Positions 43,823 to 52,437 of a DNA stretch of 64,000 bases are shown piece after piece; within the stretch, counting starts at the first letter, position 1, and each line of letters begins with the position of its first letter. The stretch spans positions 1,550,001 to 1,614,000 of the forward strand of contig NZ_JASZYB010000001.1 in NCBI RefSeq assembly GCF_030317205.1, written 5' to 3'. The translations under genes were made by a program, and so were the position numbers. Source of the DNA: Variovorax sp. J2L1-78 (GTDB lineage: Bacteria; Pseudomonadota; Gammaproteobacteria; Burkholderiales; Burkholderiaceae_C). Under the pieces are notes generated by a model. That model worked only from the letters and a program-made list of their open reading frames with translations. It was not told the DNA's origin and ran no database searches.

Positions 43823-44925
43823 TACAGGAAGGACGCCTGCAGCGGTGCGGCATCCACCGCGGCCGAGACCTCGCCGTTCTGCGCACGCTGGCGCAAGGCA
43901 TGCTCCATCACGACCAGCGCCAGCATCGCCTCGGCGATGGGCGTCGCGCGGATGCCCACGCAGGGGTCGTGCCGGCCCTTGGTCACCACCTCGACCGGCT
44001 GGTTGTTCACGTCGATCGACTGGCGCGGGCTGATGATCGAGCTGGTCGGCTTGATGGCGATGCTCACTTCCAGGTCCTGGCCCGACGTGATGCCGCCCAG
44101 AACCCCGCCCGCGTTGTTGGTCTCGAAGCCGTCGGGCGTGATCGAGTCGCCGTGCGTGGTGCCGCGCTGCGTGACGCTCGCGAAGCCCGCGCCGATTTCC
44201 ACGCCCTTGACCGCATTGATGCCCATCATCGCGTAGGCGATCTCGGCGTCCATCTTGTCGAACAGCGGCTCGCCCAGGCCCACCGGCACGTTCGACGCCG
44301 TCACGCGGATGCGCGCGCCGCACGAATCGCCGGCCTTGCGCAGCGCATCCATATACGCCTCGAGGTTCGCCACGTCGGCCACGGGCGCGAAGAAGGGGTT
44401 GTGCGGCACATGCGACCAGTCCTCGAACGGGATGGCGATCTCGCCGATCTGCGCCATACAGCCGCGGAACACGGTGCCGTACTTCTCGTAGAGCCACTTC
44501 TTGGCCACCGCGCCGGCCGCCACCATCGGCGCGGTCAGCCGGGCCGACGACCGCCCGCCGCCGCGCGGGTCGCGAATGCCGTACTTCTTCCAGTAGGTGA
44601 AGTCGGCGTGGCCGGGGCGGAACTGCTGGGCGATCTGCCCGTAGTCCTTGCTGCGCTGGTCGGTGTTCTGGATCAGCAGCGCGATCGGCGTGCCGGTCGT
44701 CTTGCCCTCGTACACGCCCGAGAGGATCTGCACCGCGTCAGGCTCGTTGCGCTGCGTGACGTGGCGGCTGGTGCCGGGGCGACGACGGTCGAGGTCACCC
44801 TGGATGTCGGCCTCGGTCAGGGCCATGCCGGGCGGGCAACCGTCGATGACGCAGCCGATCGCCGGGCCGTGCGACTCTCCGAAGTTGGTGACCGCGAAGA
44901 GATTGCCGAAAGTGTTGCCGCTCAT
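43822..44925 (-). CDS. aroC: chorismate synthase
   Basis: The 367-residue protein is a full-length chorismate synthase: [58 protein letters not shown] and [11 protein letters not shown]. It converts EPSP to chorismate and needs reduced FMN. It is preceded on the same strand by a short coiled-coil gene 58 bases away. Confidence 0.97.
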   Translation of the reverse strand: MSGNTFGNLFAVTNFGESHGPAIGCVIDGCPPGMALTEADIQGDLDRRRPGTSRHVTQRNEPDAVQILSGVYEGKTTGTPIALLIQNTDQRSKDYGQIAQQFRPGHADFTYWKKYGIRDPRGGGRSSARLTAPMVAAGAVAKKWLYEKYGTVFRGCMAQIGEIAIPFEDWSHVPHNPFFAPVADVANLEAYMDALRKAGDSCGARIRVTASNVPVGLGEPLFDKMDAEIAYAMMGINAVKGVEIGAGFASVTQRGTTHGDSITPDGFETNNAGGVLGGITSGQDLEVSIAIKPTSSIISPRQSIDVNNQPVEVVTKGRHDPCVGIRATPIAEAMLALVVMEHALRQRAQNGEVSAAVDAAPLQASFL

Positions 44926-44983
44926 GGGGCGGGATTATCCCCACAAAGGGTCGCACCTGCCCCAGCGGGGGGCATCGCCGGCA

Positions 44984-45169
44984 CTAGGACACGCGGGCGT
45001 CCATCCGCTGGATCAGCTCGCCGATCTGCAGGTCGATGGCGAAGAGCCGCTCGTTGAGGATGGCCGTCTGCAGCCGCAGCGCCTCGACGATCGCCCGCGT
45101 CTGCGGATCGGGGGCCGTGTCGACCAGGACCGACAGCTCATGCAGCTTCTTGCGCAGTTCGTTGCTCAT
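44984..45169 (-). CDS. small coiled-coil protein of unknown function
   Basis: The 61-residue protein starts MSNELRKKLHELSVLVDTA and is predicted helical throughout, with heptad-like Leu/Ile spacing (LHELSVLV, LRLQTAILNERLFAIDLQIGELI). The start is supported by a strong AGAGGAG at 7 bases. It lacks a signal peptide. No family is recognised. It is transcribed toward aroC. Confidence 0.6.
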   Translation of the reverse strand: MSNELRKKLHELSVLVDTAPDPQTRAIVEALRLQTAILNERLFAIDLQIGELIQRMDARVS

Positions 45170-45290
45170 CGCGACTCCTCTCGTGGGTTCGGCACAGTAT
45201 GGCGGCCCCGCGTGCCATCGTGCAACATCGCCGCGGGAACGCTTTATGCATGATGCGGCGCAGCATCCCCACCCTCGACGGAGATTGCCC

Positions 45291-45713
45291 ATGTTGGATC
45301 GCACTGCCACCCAGTTCTCCCATGTGAAGCCCGGCGACACCGAGTTCGTGTCCGGCGGCCTGCGCGACTTCTTCCTCTACCGCGACCTCGGCGTCGCCGA
45401 AGCCACCAACGGCAAGGTCATCGCCCACCTGGTGAAGGCCAACATGGCGCCCGAGACCGGCACCGGCTGGCACCGCCACGAGGCCGACTTCCAGATCGTC
45501 ATCATGACGAAGGGCTGGGCCAAGTTCATGTACGAGGACAAGGAAACCCTGGTCGAGGCCGGCGACGTGGTGCACCAGCGCCCGGGCATCCGCCACTACC
45601 TGTTCGACTATTCGCCCGACATGGAGTACCTGGAAATCGTCTCGCCGGCCGACTTCAAGAGCGTCGACTGCGAACCCGCCGCCGAGGTGCCCGCGCCGAC
45701 GCCCTGGAAATGA
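45291..45713 (+). CDS. cupin-domain protein
   Basis: The 140-residue protein is a single small cupin: GTGWHRHEADFQIVIMTKGWAKF gives the first metal motif (HxH...), and GDVVHQRPGIRHYLF the second. It has no DNA-binding domain. GGAG precedes the ATG. Metal-dependent binding or oxygenase activity is possible. It lies 53 bases before the GbsR-type regulator gene in the same direction. Confidence 0.85.
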   Translation: MLDRTATQFSHVKPGDTEFVSGGLRDFFLYRDLGVAEATNGKVIAHLVKANMAPETGTGWHRHEADFQIVIMTKGWAKFMYEDKETLVEAGDVVHQRPGIRHYLFDYSPDMEYLEIVSPADFKSVDCEPAAEVPAPTPWK

Positions 45714-45720
45714 GCGCCAG

Positions 45721-45740
45721 GTTTCAGGGATTCCTGAAAC
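45721..45740 (+). promoter_or_regulatory. palindromic operator upstream of the GbsR-type regulator
   Basis: A perfect 8-bp inverted repeat GTTTCAGG-GATT-CCTGAAAC occupies 45721-45740, 26 bases before the regulator start and directly after the cupin stop. The core TTTCAG-N6-CTGAAA recurs upstream of cydD at 54164-54181. Over the 20 bases starting at 45722, 17 are identical to the cydD site. It is the likely binding site of this regulator. Confidence 0.7.
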
Positions 45741-45766
45741 TCCGGTAGCGGGAGGACAATGGGCGC

Positions 45767-46348
45767 ATGCCCGCGTCCCTCCCCGAACTCCCGCCCCTCA
45801 ACCGCCAGTTCGTCGCCCACTTCGGCGAGATGGGCAGCAAGTGGGGCATCAACCGCACCGTCGGCCAGATCTATGCGCTGATCTTCCTGTCGGAGCGCGC
45901 CCTCAACGCCGATGAGATCGCCGAACTCCTCGCCTTCTCGCGCTCCAACGTGAGCATGGGCCTGAAGGAACTGCAGGCCTGGCGCCTGGTGCGCCTGCGC
46001 CACCAGCCCGGCGATCGGCGCGAATACTTCGAGGCGCCCTCCGACGTGTGGGAAATTTTCCGCGTCCTCGCCGAAGAGCGCCGCCGCCGCGAGATCGAGC
46101 CCACCCTGTCGATGCTGCGCGGCGCCCTGCTCGAAGAACCCACCAACGATGCCGAACGCCACGCCCAGAAGCGCATGCGCGAGATGCACGACCTGATCGA
46201 CCGGCTGATGAAGTGGTTCGACGACGTGCAGCGGTTGGCACCCGAAACCGCCATGCAGTTGATGGGCATGGGGGCGACGGTGACGAAGGTGCTGGGGCTC
46301 AAGGACCGGCTAACCGGTGGCGGCAAGGACAAGAAAAAGGCCGGTTGA
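45767..46348 (+). CDS. GbsR/MarR-type transcriptional regulator
   Basis: The 193-residue protein has an N-terminal winged helix (about residues 20-95): INRTVGQIYALIFLSERALNADEIAELLAFSRSNVSMGLKELQAWRLV. The 'RSNVSMGLKEL' stretch is the GbsR-type recognition helix. A helical dimerisation region and a Lys-rich tail follow. The ATG 45767 follows GGAGG. A matching palindrome lies upstream of its own gene and of cydD, so autoregulation and control of cytochrome bd are likely. Confidence 0.87.
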   Translation: MPASLPELPPLNRQFVAHFGEMGSKWGINRTVGQIYALIFLSERALNADEIAELLAFSRSNVSMGLKELQAWRLVRLRHQPGDRREYFEAPSDVWEIFRVLAEERRRREIEPTLSMLRGALLEEPTNDAERHAQKRMREMHDLIDRLMKWFDDVQRLAPETAMQLMGMGATVTKVLGLKDRLTGGGKDKKKAG

Positions 46349-46414
46349 CCGCCAGAGAGGCGCCCTGGCACTTGGCGCCCCTCGCCTGAGCCCTCGCCTG
46401 AAAACGCGGTGCTC

Positions 46415-47656
46415 TTACTTGCCGAACAGCCCCGTCACGCGCTGCCACAGGCGCAGCATGAACCCTGCGCGCTCCACGTCGGCCTGCGCCACCAGCGGCG
46501 CTTCGCCGACCGGCTTGCCGTTCGACTCCGCGACGATCTTGCCGATCACCGCGCCCTTGGCCACCGGCGCTTCGAGGCCCGGCTGGACCTGCACCGAGGT
46601 GCTCACTTTCTGGCCGCGTGGCACCGTCACCGTCCAGGGCGCCCCCAGACCCGCGGCCACCGTGTCGGCCTTGCCGAACGTGACCTTGGGCGTCGCGACG
46701 ACCGCAGTGGGCTCGATCGGGTTGGCCTTCTCGAAGTTGGCGTAGCCCCAGCCGAGGAGCGTGCGCGTCTGGTCGGCACGCGCCTGTGCGCTGTTGGTGT
46801 TGAGCATCACCGTGATCAGGCGCATCCCGTTGCGCTTGGACGAGGTGACGAGGCAGTAGCCCGCCTCCTGCGTGTGGCCGGTCTTCAGGCCGTCGACCGT
46901 GGGATCGGTGTAGAGCAGCGCGTTGCGATTGCCCTGCTTGATGTTGTTGTACTTGAACTCGCGCTCCGCGTAGATCGGGTAGTAGTCGGAGCTGTCGCGA
47001 ATAATCGCGCGCGCCAGGATCGCGAGGTCGCGTGCCGACGACTTGTGGTCGGGGTCGGGCAGGCCCGTCGCGTTGACGAAATGCGTGTGCGTCATGCCCA
47101 GGCGCTGCGCTTCGGCATTCATGAGCTTGGCGAAGCCCTCTTCCGAGCCGGCCATGTGCTCGGCGATGGCCTTGGACGCGTCGTTGCCCGACTGGACGAT
47201 GATGCCGCGCAGGATGTCGATCACCGTGGCCTGGCTGTTGAGCGGCAGGTACATGCACGACTCGGTGCCCGAGCCTCGGCACCAGGCGTACTGGCTGACC
47301 GGCACGAGATCGTCCTTCTTGAGCTTGCCCGAACGCAAGGCCTGTTCGACCAGGAAGCTGGTCATCATCTTGGTCAGCGACGCCGGTGGCAGCGGTTCGT
47401 CGGGGTTGGCCGAGGCGAGCACCTCGCCCGAGTCGAAGTCCATCAGCAACCAGGCCTTGGCCGCCAGTGCCGGCGGCCCGCCAGCCACCGCGGTTTGACC
47501 CGCCAAGGGGGCCGGGGCAGGCTCGACGGCGGCCGATTTCTTCTGCGCTGCAGGCTTGGCGGCATGGGCGGCCGCGAAAGACGCTGCGCCGGGAACGAGG
47601 GCGCCCGTGGCGATGGCGATGGCGAGCGGCAGGAAAGAGTAATTCTTGAGTTGCAT
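46415..47656 (-). CDS. dacC: D-alanyl-D-alanine carboxypeptidase (PBP5/6 type)
   Basis: The 413-residue precursor has a signal peptide and a low-complexity Ala/Pro linker, then the penicillin-binding motifs SLTK (S93-K96), SGN and KTG (DGLKTGHTQEAGYC). A C-terminal beta domain and an amphipathic end (FMLRLWQRVTGLFGK) anchor it to the membrane. It trims D-Ala from peptidoglycan pentapeptides in the periplasm. ATG 47656 is the natural start; an upstream in-frame ATG at 47695 would add 13 residues. Confidence 0.92.
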   Translation of the reverse strand: MQLKNYSFLPLAIAIATGALVPGAASFAAAHAAKPAAQKKSAAVEPAPAPLAGQTAVAGGPPALAAKAWLLMDFDSGEVLASANPDEPLPPASLTKMMTSFLVEQALRSGKLKKDDLVPVSQYAWCRGSGTESCMYLPLNSQATVIDILRGIIVQSGNDASKAIAEHMAGSEEGFAKLMNAEAQRLGMTHTHFVNATGLPDPDHKSSARDLAILARAIIRDSSDYYPIYAEREFKYNNIKQGNRNALLYTDPTVDGLKTGHTQEAGYCLVTSSKRNGMRLITVMLNTNSAQARADQTRTLLGWGYANFEKANPIEPTAVVATPKVTFGKADTVAAGLGAPWTVTVPRGQKVSTSVQVQPGLEAPVAKGAVIGKIVAESNGKPVGEAPLVAQADVERAGFMLRLWQRVTGLFGK

Positions 47657-47689
47657 GGGCGTACGGGAAGCGGAAAGGCGATTTTGCCG

Positions 47690-47722
47690 GATCAAGTGCC
47701 CTTGATCTTGCCTGGAAGATCA
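47690..47722 (-). other. overlapping inverted repeats between cydX and dacC
   Basis: GATCAAG (47690-47696) and CTTGATC (47701-47707) form a 7-bp stem with a 4-base loop. TGATCTT (47703-47709) and AAGATCA (47716-47722) form another 7-bp stem with a 6-base loop. They share bases 47703-47707, so only one can form at a time. They lie in the dacC leader and downstream of cydX; there is no T-run. Confidence 0.5.
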
Positions 47723-47771
47723 GGAATCGCAGCGCAAGTTCAGCCGACCCCCTGCACACCCGACGCTTTGC

Positions 47772-47894
47772 TCAGGGCTTCTCCAACTTGTCCCGCCGAA
47801 TAGCCTCGTCTTCCATCAGTTCGTACCACATCGCATTGAGCACCGCGAACGTCGCTGCCAGCGGCAGCCCCAGGATCCAGGCGAAGTACCACAT
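47772..47894 (-). CDS. cydX: cytochrome bd oxidase small subunit CydX
   Basis: A 40-residue peptide starts MWYFAWILGLPLAATFAVLN and continues AMWYELMEDEAIRRDKLEKP. A single membrane helix with the MWYFAWILG start is diagnostic of CydX/YbgT. It stabilises the CydAB oxidase. It lies 27 bases after cydB as the last gene of the operon. Confidence 0.93.
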   Translation of the reverse strand: MWYFAWILGLPLAATFAVLNAMWYELMEDEAIRRDKLEKP

Positions 47895-47921
47895 GATCGA
47901 TTCCTTGTTTCTTTGAACGTT

Positions 47922-49076
47922 TCAGTAGGCGTGGCCGCGCTCGTCGCGGATCGCGTCGGCATCGACCTTGCCCCACAGCACGTGGTAGACCCAGCTGGTG
48001 TACGCAATGATGAGCGGCAGGAAGATCGCGGTGGCGACCAGCATGTTGAAGAGCGTGAGGTGGCTCGACGACGAGTCCCACACCGTGAGGCTGGCGCGCG
48101 GGTCGATCGACGACGGCAGGATGAACGGGAACATCGAGGCGCCCACACTCAACACGATGCCGACGATGGAGAGGCCGCTGGCCAGCAGCGTGGCGACCTC
48201 GCGCCGCGCCCGCAGGCCGACCAGCGCCAGCAACGCACCCAGCAAGCCAAGCACCGGTGCAGCCCACAGCCACGGCCGCGCGGCGTAGTTGACGAACCAG
48301 GCGCCCGGCTGCAGTGCCGCCGTCTTGAGCATCGGGTTCGATGGGCCGCTGGCCGGCAGCGCACTGGTCACGCGGTAGCCGTCGATCCACAGCCACAGCG
48401 CGACGCCGGCCAGCGCATAGAGCACCAAGGTGGCGACCGCCGCCCAGCTGCCGTAGCGACGTGCACGCTCGGCCACGGGGCCGGCGGTCTTCAGTTGCAG
48501 CCAGGCCGCGCCGTGCATCAGCATCATCGCCACCGACACCAACCCGCACAGCAGCGCGAAGGGGTTGAGCAGGCCGAAGAAACTGCCGTCGTAAAAGATG
48601 TGCATGTCCGACGAGAAGCGGAAGGGCACGCCCTGCAGCACATTGCCCACGGCCACGCCATAGATCAGCGCGGGCACCAGGCCGCTCGCGAAGAGCACCG
48701 CATCCCAGCGCGCGCGCCAGGCCGGTTCTTCGCGCTTGCTGCGGAATTTGAAGGCCACGGGCCGCAGGATGAGCGCGACCAGGATCACGAACATGGCCAG
48801 GTAGAAGCCCGAGAAGGACACCGCGTAGAGCTGCGGCCAGGCCGCGAAGACCGCGCCGCCGCCCAGGATCAGCCAGACCTGGTTGCCTTCCCACACGGGG
48901 CCGACGCTGTTGATCATCACGCGGCGCTCGTGGTCGTCGCGCCCCGCGAAGGGCAGCAGCATGCCGACACCGAGGTCGAAGCCGTCGGTGACCGCATAGG
49001 CGACCAGCAGCACGCCGATCAGCAGCCACCAGATGAAGCGCAGGGTTTCGTAGGAGATCAGTTCACTCAAGACCAT
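47922..49076 (-). CDS. cydB: cytochrome bd ubiquinol oxidase subunit II
   Basis: The 384-residue protein has about nine membrane helices and matches CydB: IWWLLIGVLLVAYAVTDGFDLGVGMLLPFAGRDDHERRVMINSVGPVWEGNQVWLILGGGAVFAAWP. It pairs with CydA in the high-affinity oxidase that reduces oxygen without proton pumping. It lies 16 bases after cydA. Confidence 0.96.
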   Translation of the reverse strand: MVLSELISYETLRFIWWLLIGVLLVAYAVTDGFDLGVGMLLPFAGRDDHERRVMINSVGPVWEGNQVWLILGGGAVFAAWPQLYAVSFSGFYLAMFVILVALILRPVAFKFRSKREEPAWRARWDAVLFASGLVPALIYGVAVGNVLQGVPFRFSSDMHIFYDGSFFGLLNPFALLCGLVSVAMMLMHGAAWLQLKTAGPVAERARRYGSWAAVATLVLYALAGVALWLWIDGYRVTSALPASGPSNPMLKTAALQPGAWFVNYAARPWLWAAPVLGLLGALLALVGLRARREVATLLASGLSIVGIVLSVGASMFPFILPSSIDPRASLTVWDSSSSHLTLFNMLVATAIFLPLIIAYTSWVYHVLWGKVDADAIRDERGHAY

Positions 49077-49092
49077 GACGGGTGCTCCTCGT

Positions 49093-50706
49093 TTATTCGG
49101 CCGCGCCGGCCAGGGGACTCGATGGCGCGCGCAGTTCGGGCGCCGCTCCGGCGCGGTAGGCCGCAGGCGGCGGCGCGGGGTGCTCGTCCGGCCCCTTGCG
49201 GATCGCCTTGAGCATCAGCTTGGCCTCGATGACGATCAGCGTGGTGTAGATCGCGACGAAGCCGGCGATGGTGATCAGCAGCGTGGTCGCGCCGAGGTTC
49301 GACACGGCCACCGCCGTGGGCAGCACACCTTCGATCACCCAGGGCTGGCGGCCCACTTCGGCCACGATCCAGCCGCACTCGGCGGCGATCCACGGCAGCG
49401 GGATCGCGAACACGGCAACCTTCAGCAGCCACGGGTGCGCGTCGAGCCGACGCCGTGTCGAGAGCACGAAGAAGGTGGCGGTCAACAGGATGAAGAACAT
49501 GCCCAGGCCGACCATGATGCGGAAGGACCAGTACAGCGGCGCGACCGCGGGCACGGTGTCCCATGCGGCCTTGGCGATCTGCGCCGGCGTGGCCTGGCGT
49601 GGGTCGTCGACATAGCGCTTGAGCAGCAGCGCGTAGCCCAGCGCGTGGCCGTTGACTTCGAAGGTGTCCTTCGCATCGGCGGGCACGGCCGCGGTGCTGC
49701 CGGCGGCGCGGATCGTCTGCAGCGCGTCGTAGGCCTTGATGCCTTCGTGGATGCGTCGCTCGGCGAGCTTGACCAGGTCTTCGATGCCGGGGATGACGGT
49801 GTCGAGCGAACGCGTGCCGATCAGGCCCATCACCGCAGGGATGTGGATCGCATAGTGCGTCTCGCGCGCTTCCTGGTCGGGGAAGCCGAAGGCGGTGAAG
49901 GCCGCGGGCGCGGGCTCGGTCTTCCACATGGCTTCGATGGAAGCGAGCTTCATCTTCTGGTGCTCGGTCGACAGGTAGCCGCTCTCGTCGCCGAGTACGA
50001 CGACCGACAGCGACGCAGCCAGGCCGAAGGACGCGGCCACCGTCATCGAGCGCTTGGCGAGCGCCAGGTGCCGGCCCCTGAGCACGTACCACGACGACAC
50101 GCCCAGCACGAAGATCGCCGCGACCGTGTAGCCCGCCGACACCGTGTGCACGAACTTGGCCTGCGCCACCGGGTTGGTCAGCACCGCGAAGAAGTCGGTC
50201 ACCTCCATGCGCATGGTCTGCGGATTGAAGGCCGAGCCGACCGGGTTCTGCATCCAGCCGTTGGCGATCAGGATCCACAGCGCCGACAGGTTGGAGCCGA
50301 TGGCCACCGCCCAGGTCGTCATCAGGTGGCCGACCTTGCTGAGCTTGTCCCAGCCGAAGAAGAACAGGCCGACGAAGGTGGCTTCGAGGAAGAAGGCCAT
50401 CAGCCCCTCGATGGCCAGCGGCGCGCCGAAGATGTCGCCGACGTAGTGGCTGTAGTAGCTCCAGTTCATGCCGAACTGGAACTCCATCACGATGCCGGTG
50501 GCCACGCCCATCGCGAAGTTGATGCCGAAGAGCACGCCCCAGAACTTCGTCATGTCGCGCCAGACGGTGCGGCCGGTCATCACGTAGACCGTCTCCATGA
50601 TCGCGAGGATCACGGCCAGCCCGATCGTGAGCGGCACGAAGAGGAAGTGGTAGAGCGCCGTCAGCGCGAATTGCAATCGCGAGAGGGCAACGATGTCGAG
50701 GTCCAT
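49093..50706 (-). CDS. cydA: cytochrome bd ubiquinol oxidase subunit I
   Basis: The 537-residue protein has the CydA hallmarks: LSRLQFALTALYHFLFVPLT near the start (with the heme ligand His), the quinol-binding Q-loop region and GRQPWVIEGVLPTAVAVS (GRQPW motif). It binds hemes b558, b595 and d. The start ATG 50706 is 33 bases after the cydC stop on the same strand. Confidence 0.96.
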   Translation of the reverse strand: MDLDIVALSRLQFALTALYHFLFVPLTIGLAVILAIMETVYVMTGRTVWRDMTKFWGVLFGINFAMGVATGIVMEFQFGMNWSYYSHYVGDIFGAPLAIEGLMAFFLEATFVGLFFFGWDKLSKVGHLMTTWAVAIGSNLSALWILIANGWMQNPVGSAFNPQTMRMEVTDFFAVLTNPVAQAKFVHTVSAGYTVAAIFVLGVSSWYVLRGRHLALAKRSMTVAASFGLAASLSVVVLGDESGYLSTEHQKMKLASIEAMWKTEPAPAAFTAFGFPDQEARETHYAIHIPAVMGLIGTRSLDTVIPGIEDLVKLAERRIHEGIKAYDALQTIRAAGSTAAVPADAKDTFEVNGHALGYALLLKRYVDDPRQATPAQIAKAAWDTVPAVAPLYWSFRIMVGLGMFFILLTATFFVLSTRRRLDAHPWLLKVAVFAIPLPWIAAECGWIVAEVGRQPWVIEGVLPTAVAVSNLGATTLLITIAGFVAIYTTLIVIEAKLMLKAIRKGPDEHPAPPPAAYRAGAAPELRAPSSPLAGAAE

Positions 50707-50739
50707 GGGGGTTCCTTTTCCTTTGTTCTTCGGTCTGGC

Positions 50740-52437
50740 TCAGTCGGGGCGCAGCGCGCGCAGGGCGGCGTCGAAGGCCGGGGTGCTGCGATGCAGGTCG
50801 GCCACCAGGCGGCCATGCTCGATGCGGATCAGCCGATCGGCCAGCGCGGCCTCGCGGCGCAGGTGCGTGGCGATGAGCAGCGTGCGGCCCTCGGCCCGGG
50901 CCGCCACGCGGCGCAACACGTCATGGGCGGTGACAGTGTCCACCGCTTCGGTCGCCTCGTCGAGCAGCCAGAAGGGAGCGTCGCGCAGCAGCAGCCGCGC
51001 CAACGCCAGACGGCGCAACTGGCCGCCGGAGAGGCCCAGGCCGCCCTCGCCGAGCAGCGTGTCGAGGCCGCCCGACGTGGCGCGCACCTCGCCCGCGAGG
51101 CCGGCGGCCTCGAGCACCGACCACAGGCGTGCATCGTCGGCCGACGCATCGGCCAGGCGCAGGTTGTCGCGCAGGCTGTCCTGGAAGACCTCGGAGCGCT
51201 GCGTGAGCAGGCAGTGCGACGGCACGTGCACGTCGCCCTGCGTCGGTGCGATCTCGCCGGCCAGCACGGCCAGCAGGGTGGACTTGCCGGCGCCGCTCGG
51301 CCCGACCAGCGCGACGCGCTCGCCCGCCGCGATGCGCAGCGAGAGGCCTTGCAGCGCCGGCGTGGCACTGCCGGCATGGGTGGCGTACACCTCGTGCAAT
51401 GCCACGTCCGGCCCTGTCGCGGCGAGCGCCACCGGGGACACGGCGTCGGCCATGCGCGGCGCCAGCCGATGCACGGCGAGCCAGGTGCGCCCGGCTTCGA
51501 GCGCGCCGCGGCGCAGGGCCGCGAAGGGTTCGGTGGCGGTCAGGGCCACGAGCAGCGCCAGCGCGGCGGCCGGTGCGCCGATGGCGCCCTCGCCCACCAG
51601 CGCGCCGACCGCCAGCAACACGGCAACAAGCGTCAGCGTGCCAGCCATGCTGTAGACGGCACCAGCGCGCACATCGAGCCGGTTGAGCGCCAGTTCGGCA
51701 CGTGCCAGGCGCTGGTCGGCCGCGGCGAGCGCCTCGCGCTGCGCATCGAGCCGGCCCGCCATCGCGAGCTCGGTCTGGCCCGACACCAGGTCCACGGCGC
51801 GCGCGCGCAACAGCTCGGTAGCCTGGGCACGCCGCATGGCATGCGGGCGCGCTTGCCGCGTGAGCCACAGCGCAATGCCCCAACCTGACATGAGCAGCCA
51901 GGCCGTCAGCGCAAGGCCCAGCCACAGGTTCATGAAGCCCGTGACCACGCCGGCCAGCAGCGCGGCGCCGAGCGCGGCGATGGCCGGCACGGCCAGGCGC
52001 AGGTACAGCGATTCGAGCGCGTCGATGTCGGCCGTCAGCCGGAACAGCAGCCGGGCCGGCCGGGCCATCAGCGCGCGCGCCGCCTCGGGCCGTGCCCATC
52101 CGCGGAAGAGGCGTTCGCGCAGGTCGGCCAGCGCGGCGAAGGTGGCGTCGTGCGTCACCAGGCGCTCGCCATAGCGTGCGCCGGTGCGACCCAAGGCCAG
52201 CAGCCGGATGCCGGCGGACGGCATGAAGACATCGAAGACGACGGCCGTGGTGGCGCTCAGCCCGGCCAGGGCCGTCGCCGTGATGAACCAGCCCGACAGT
52301 CCCAGCAGCGCCATGCCCATGAGCACGGTGAGCGCACCGAGCGCCGCGCCCAGGGCGAGGCGGCGCGGGGCGTTGGCGATGAAGGGCTGCAGCACGGTGC
52401 GCAGGTCGCGCAGGCGGCGATGGCGAGCGCGCGTCAT
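50740..52437 (-). CDS. cydC: heme/thiol ABC transporter subunit CydC
   Basis: The 565-residue fused membrane-ATPase protein has about six helices and an ATPase with Walker A GPSGAGKS, signature LSGGQLRRLALARLL and Walker B FWLLDEATEAVD. It is CydC by order and by the LLGLSGWFITATALAG start. The CydDC heterodimer exports thiols or handles heme for cytochrome bd assembly. Its ATG overlaps the cydD stop (ATGA). Confidence 0.93.
   Translation of the reverse strand: MTRARHRRLRDLRTVLQPFIANAPRRLALGAALGALTVLMGMALLGLSGWFITATALAGLSATTAVVFDVFMPSAGIRLLALGRTGARYGERLVTHDATFAALADLRERLFRGWARPEAARALMARPARLLFRLTADIDALESLYLRLAVPAIAALGAALLAGVVTGFMNLWLGLALTAWLLMSGWGIALWLTRQARPHAMRRAQATELLRARAVDLVSGQTELAMAGRLDAQREALAAADQRLARAELALNRLDVRAGAVYSMAGTLTLVAVLLAVGALVGEGAIGAPAAALALLVALTATEPFAALRRGALEAGRTWLAVHRLAPRMADAVSPVALAATGPDVALHEVYATHAGSATPALQGLSLRIAAGERVALVGPSGAGKSTLLAVLAGEIAPTQGDVHVPSHCLLTQRSEVFQDSLRDNLRLADASADDARLWSVLEAAGLAGEVRATSGGLDTLLGEGGLGLSGGQLRRLALARLLLRDAPFWLLDEATEAVDTVTAHDVLRRVAARAEGRTLLIATHLRREAALADRLIRIEHGRLVADLHRSTPAFDAALRALRPD

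Noticed and set aside
44958..44974. GC-rich stem TGCCCC/GGGGCA between the small coiled-coil gene and aroC
   Set aside because: A short 6-bp stem with no U-run; not supported as a terminator.
46359..46379. Hairpin GGCGCC...GGCGCC between the GbsR-type gene and dacC
   Set aside because: GGCGCC is self-complementary and common in this GC-rich genome, and there is no T-run.
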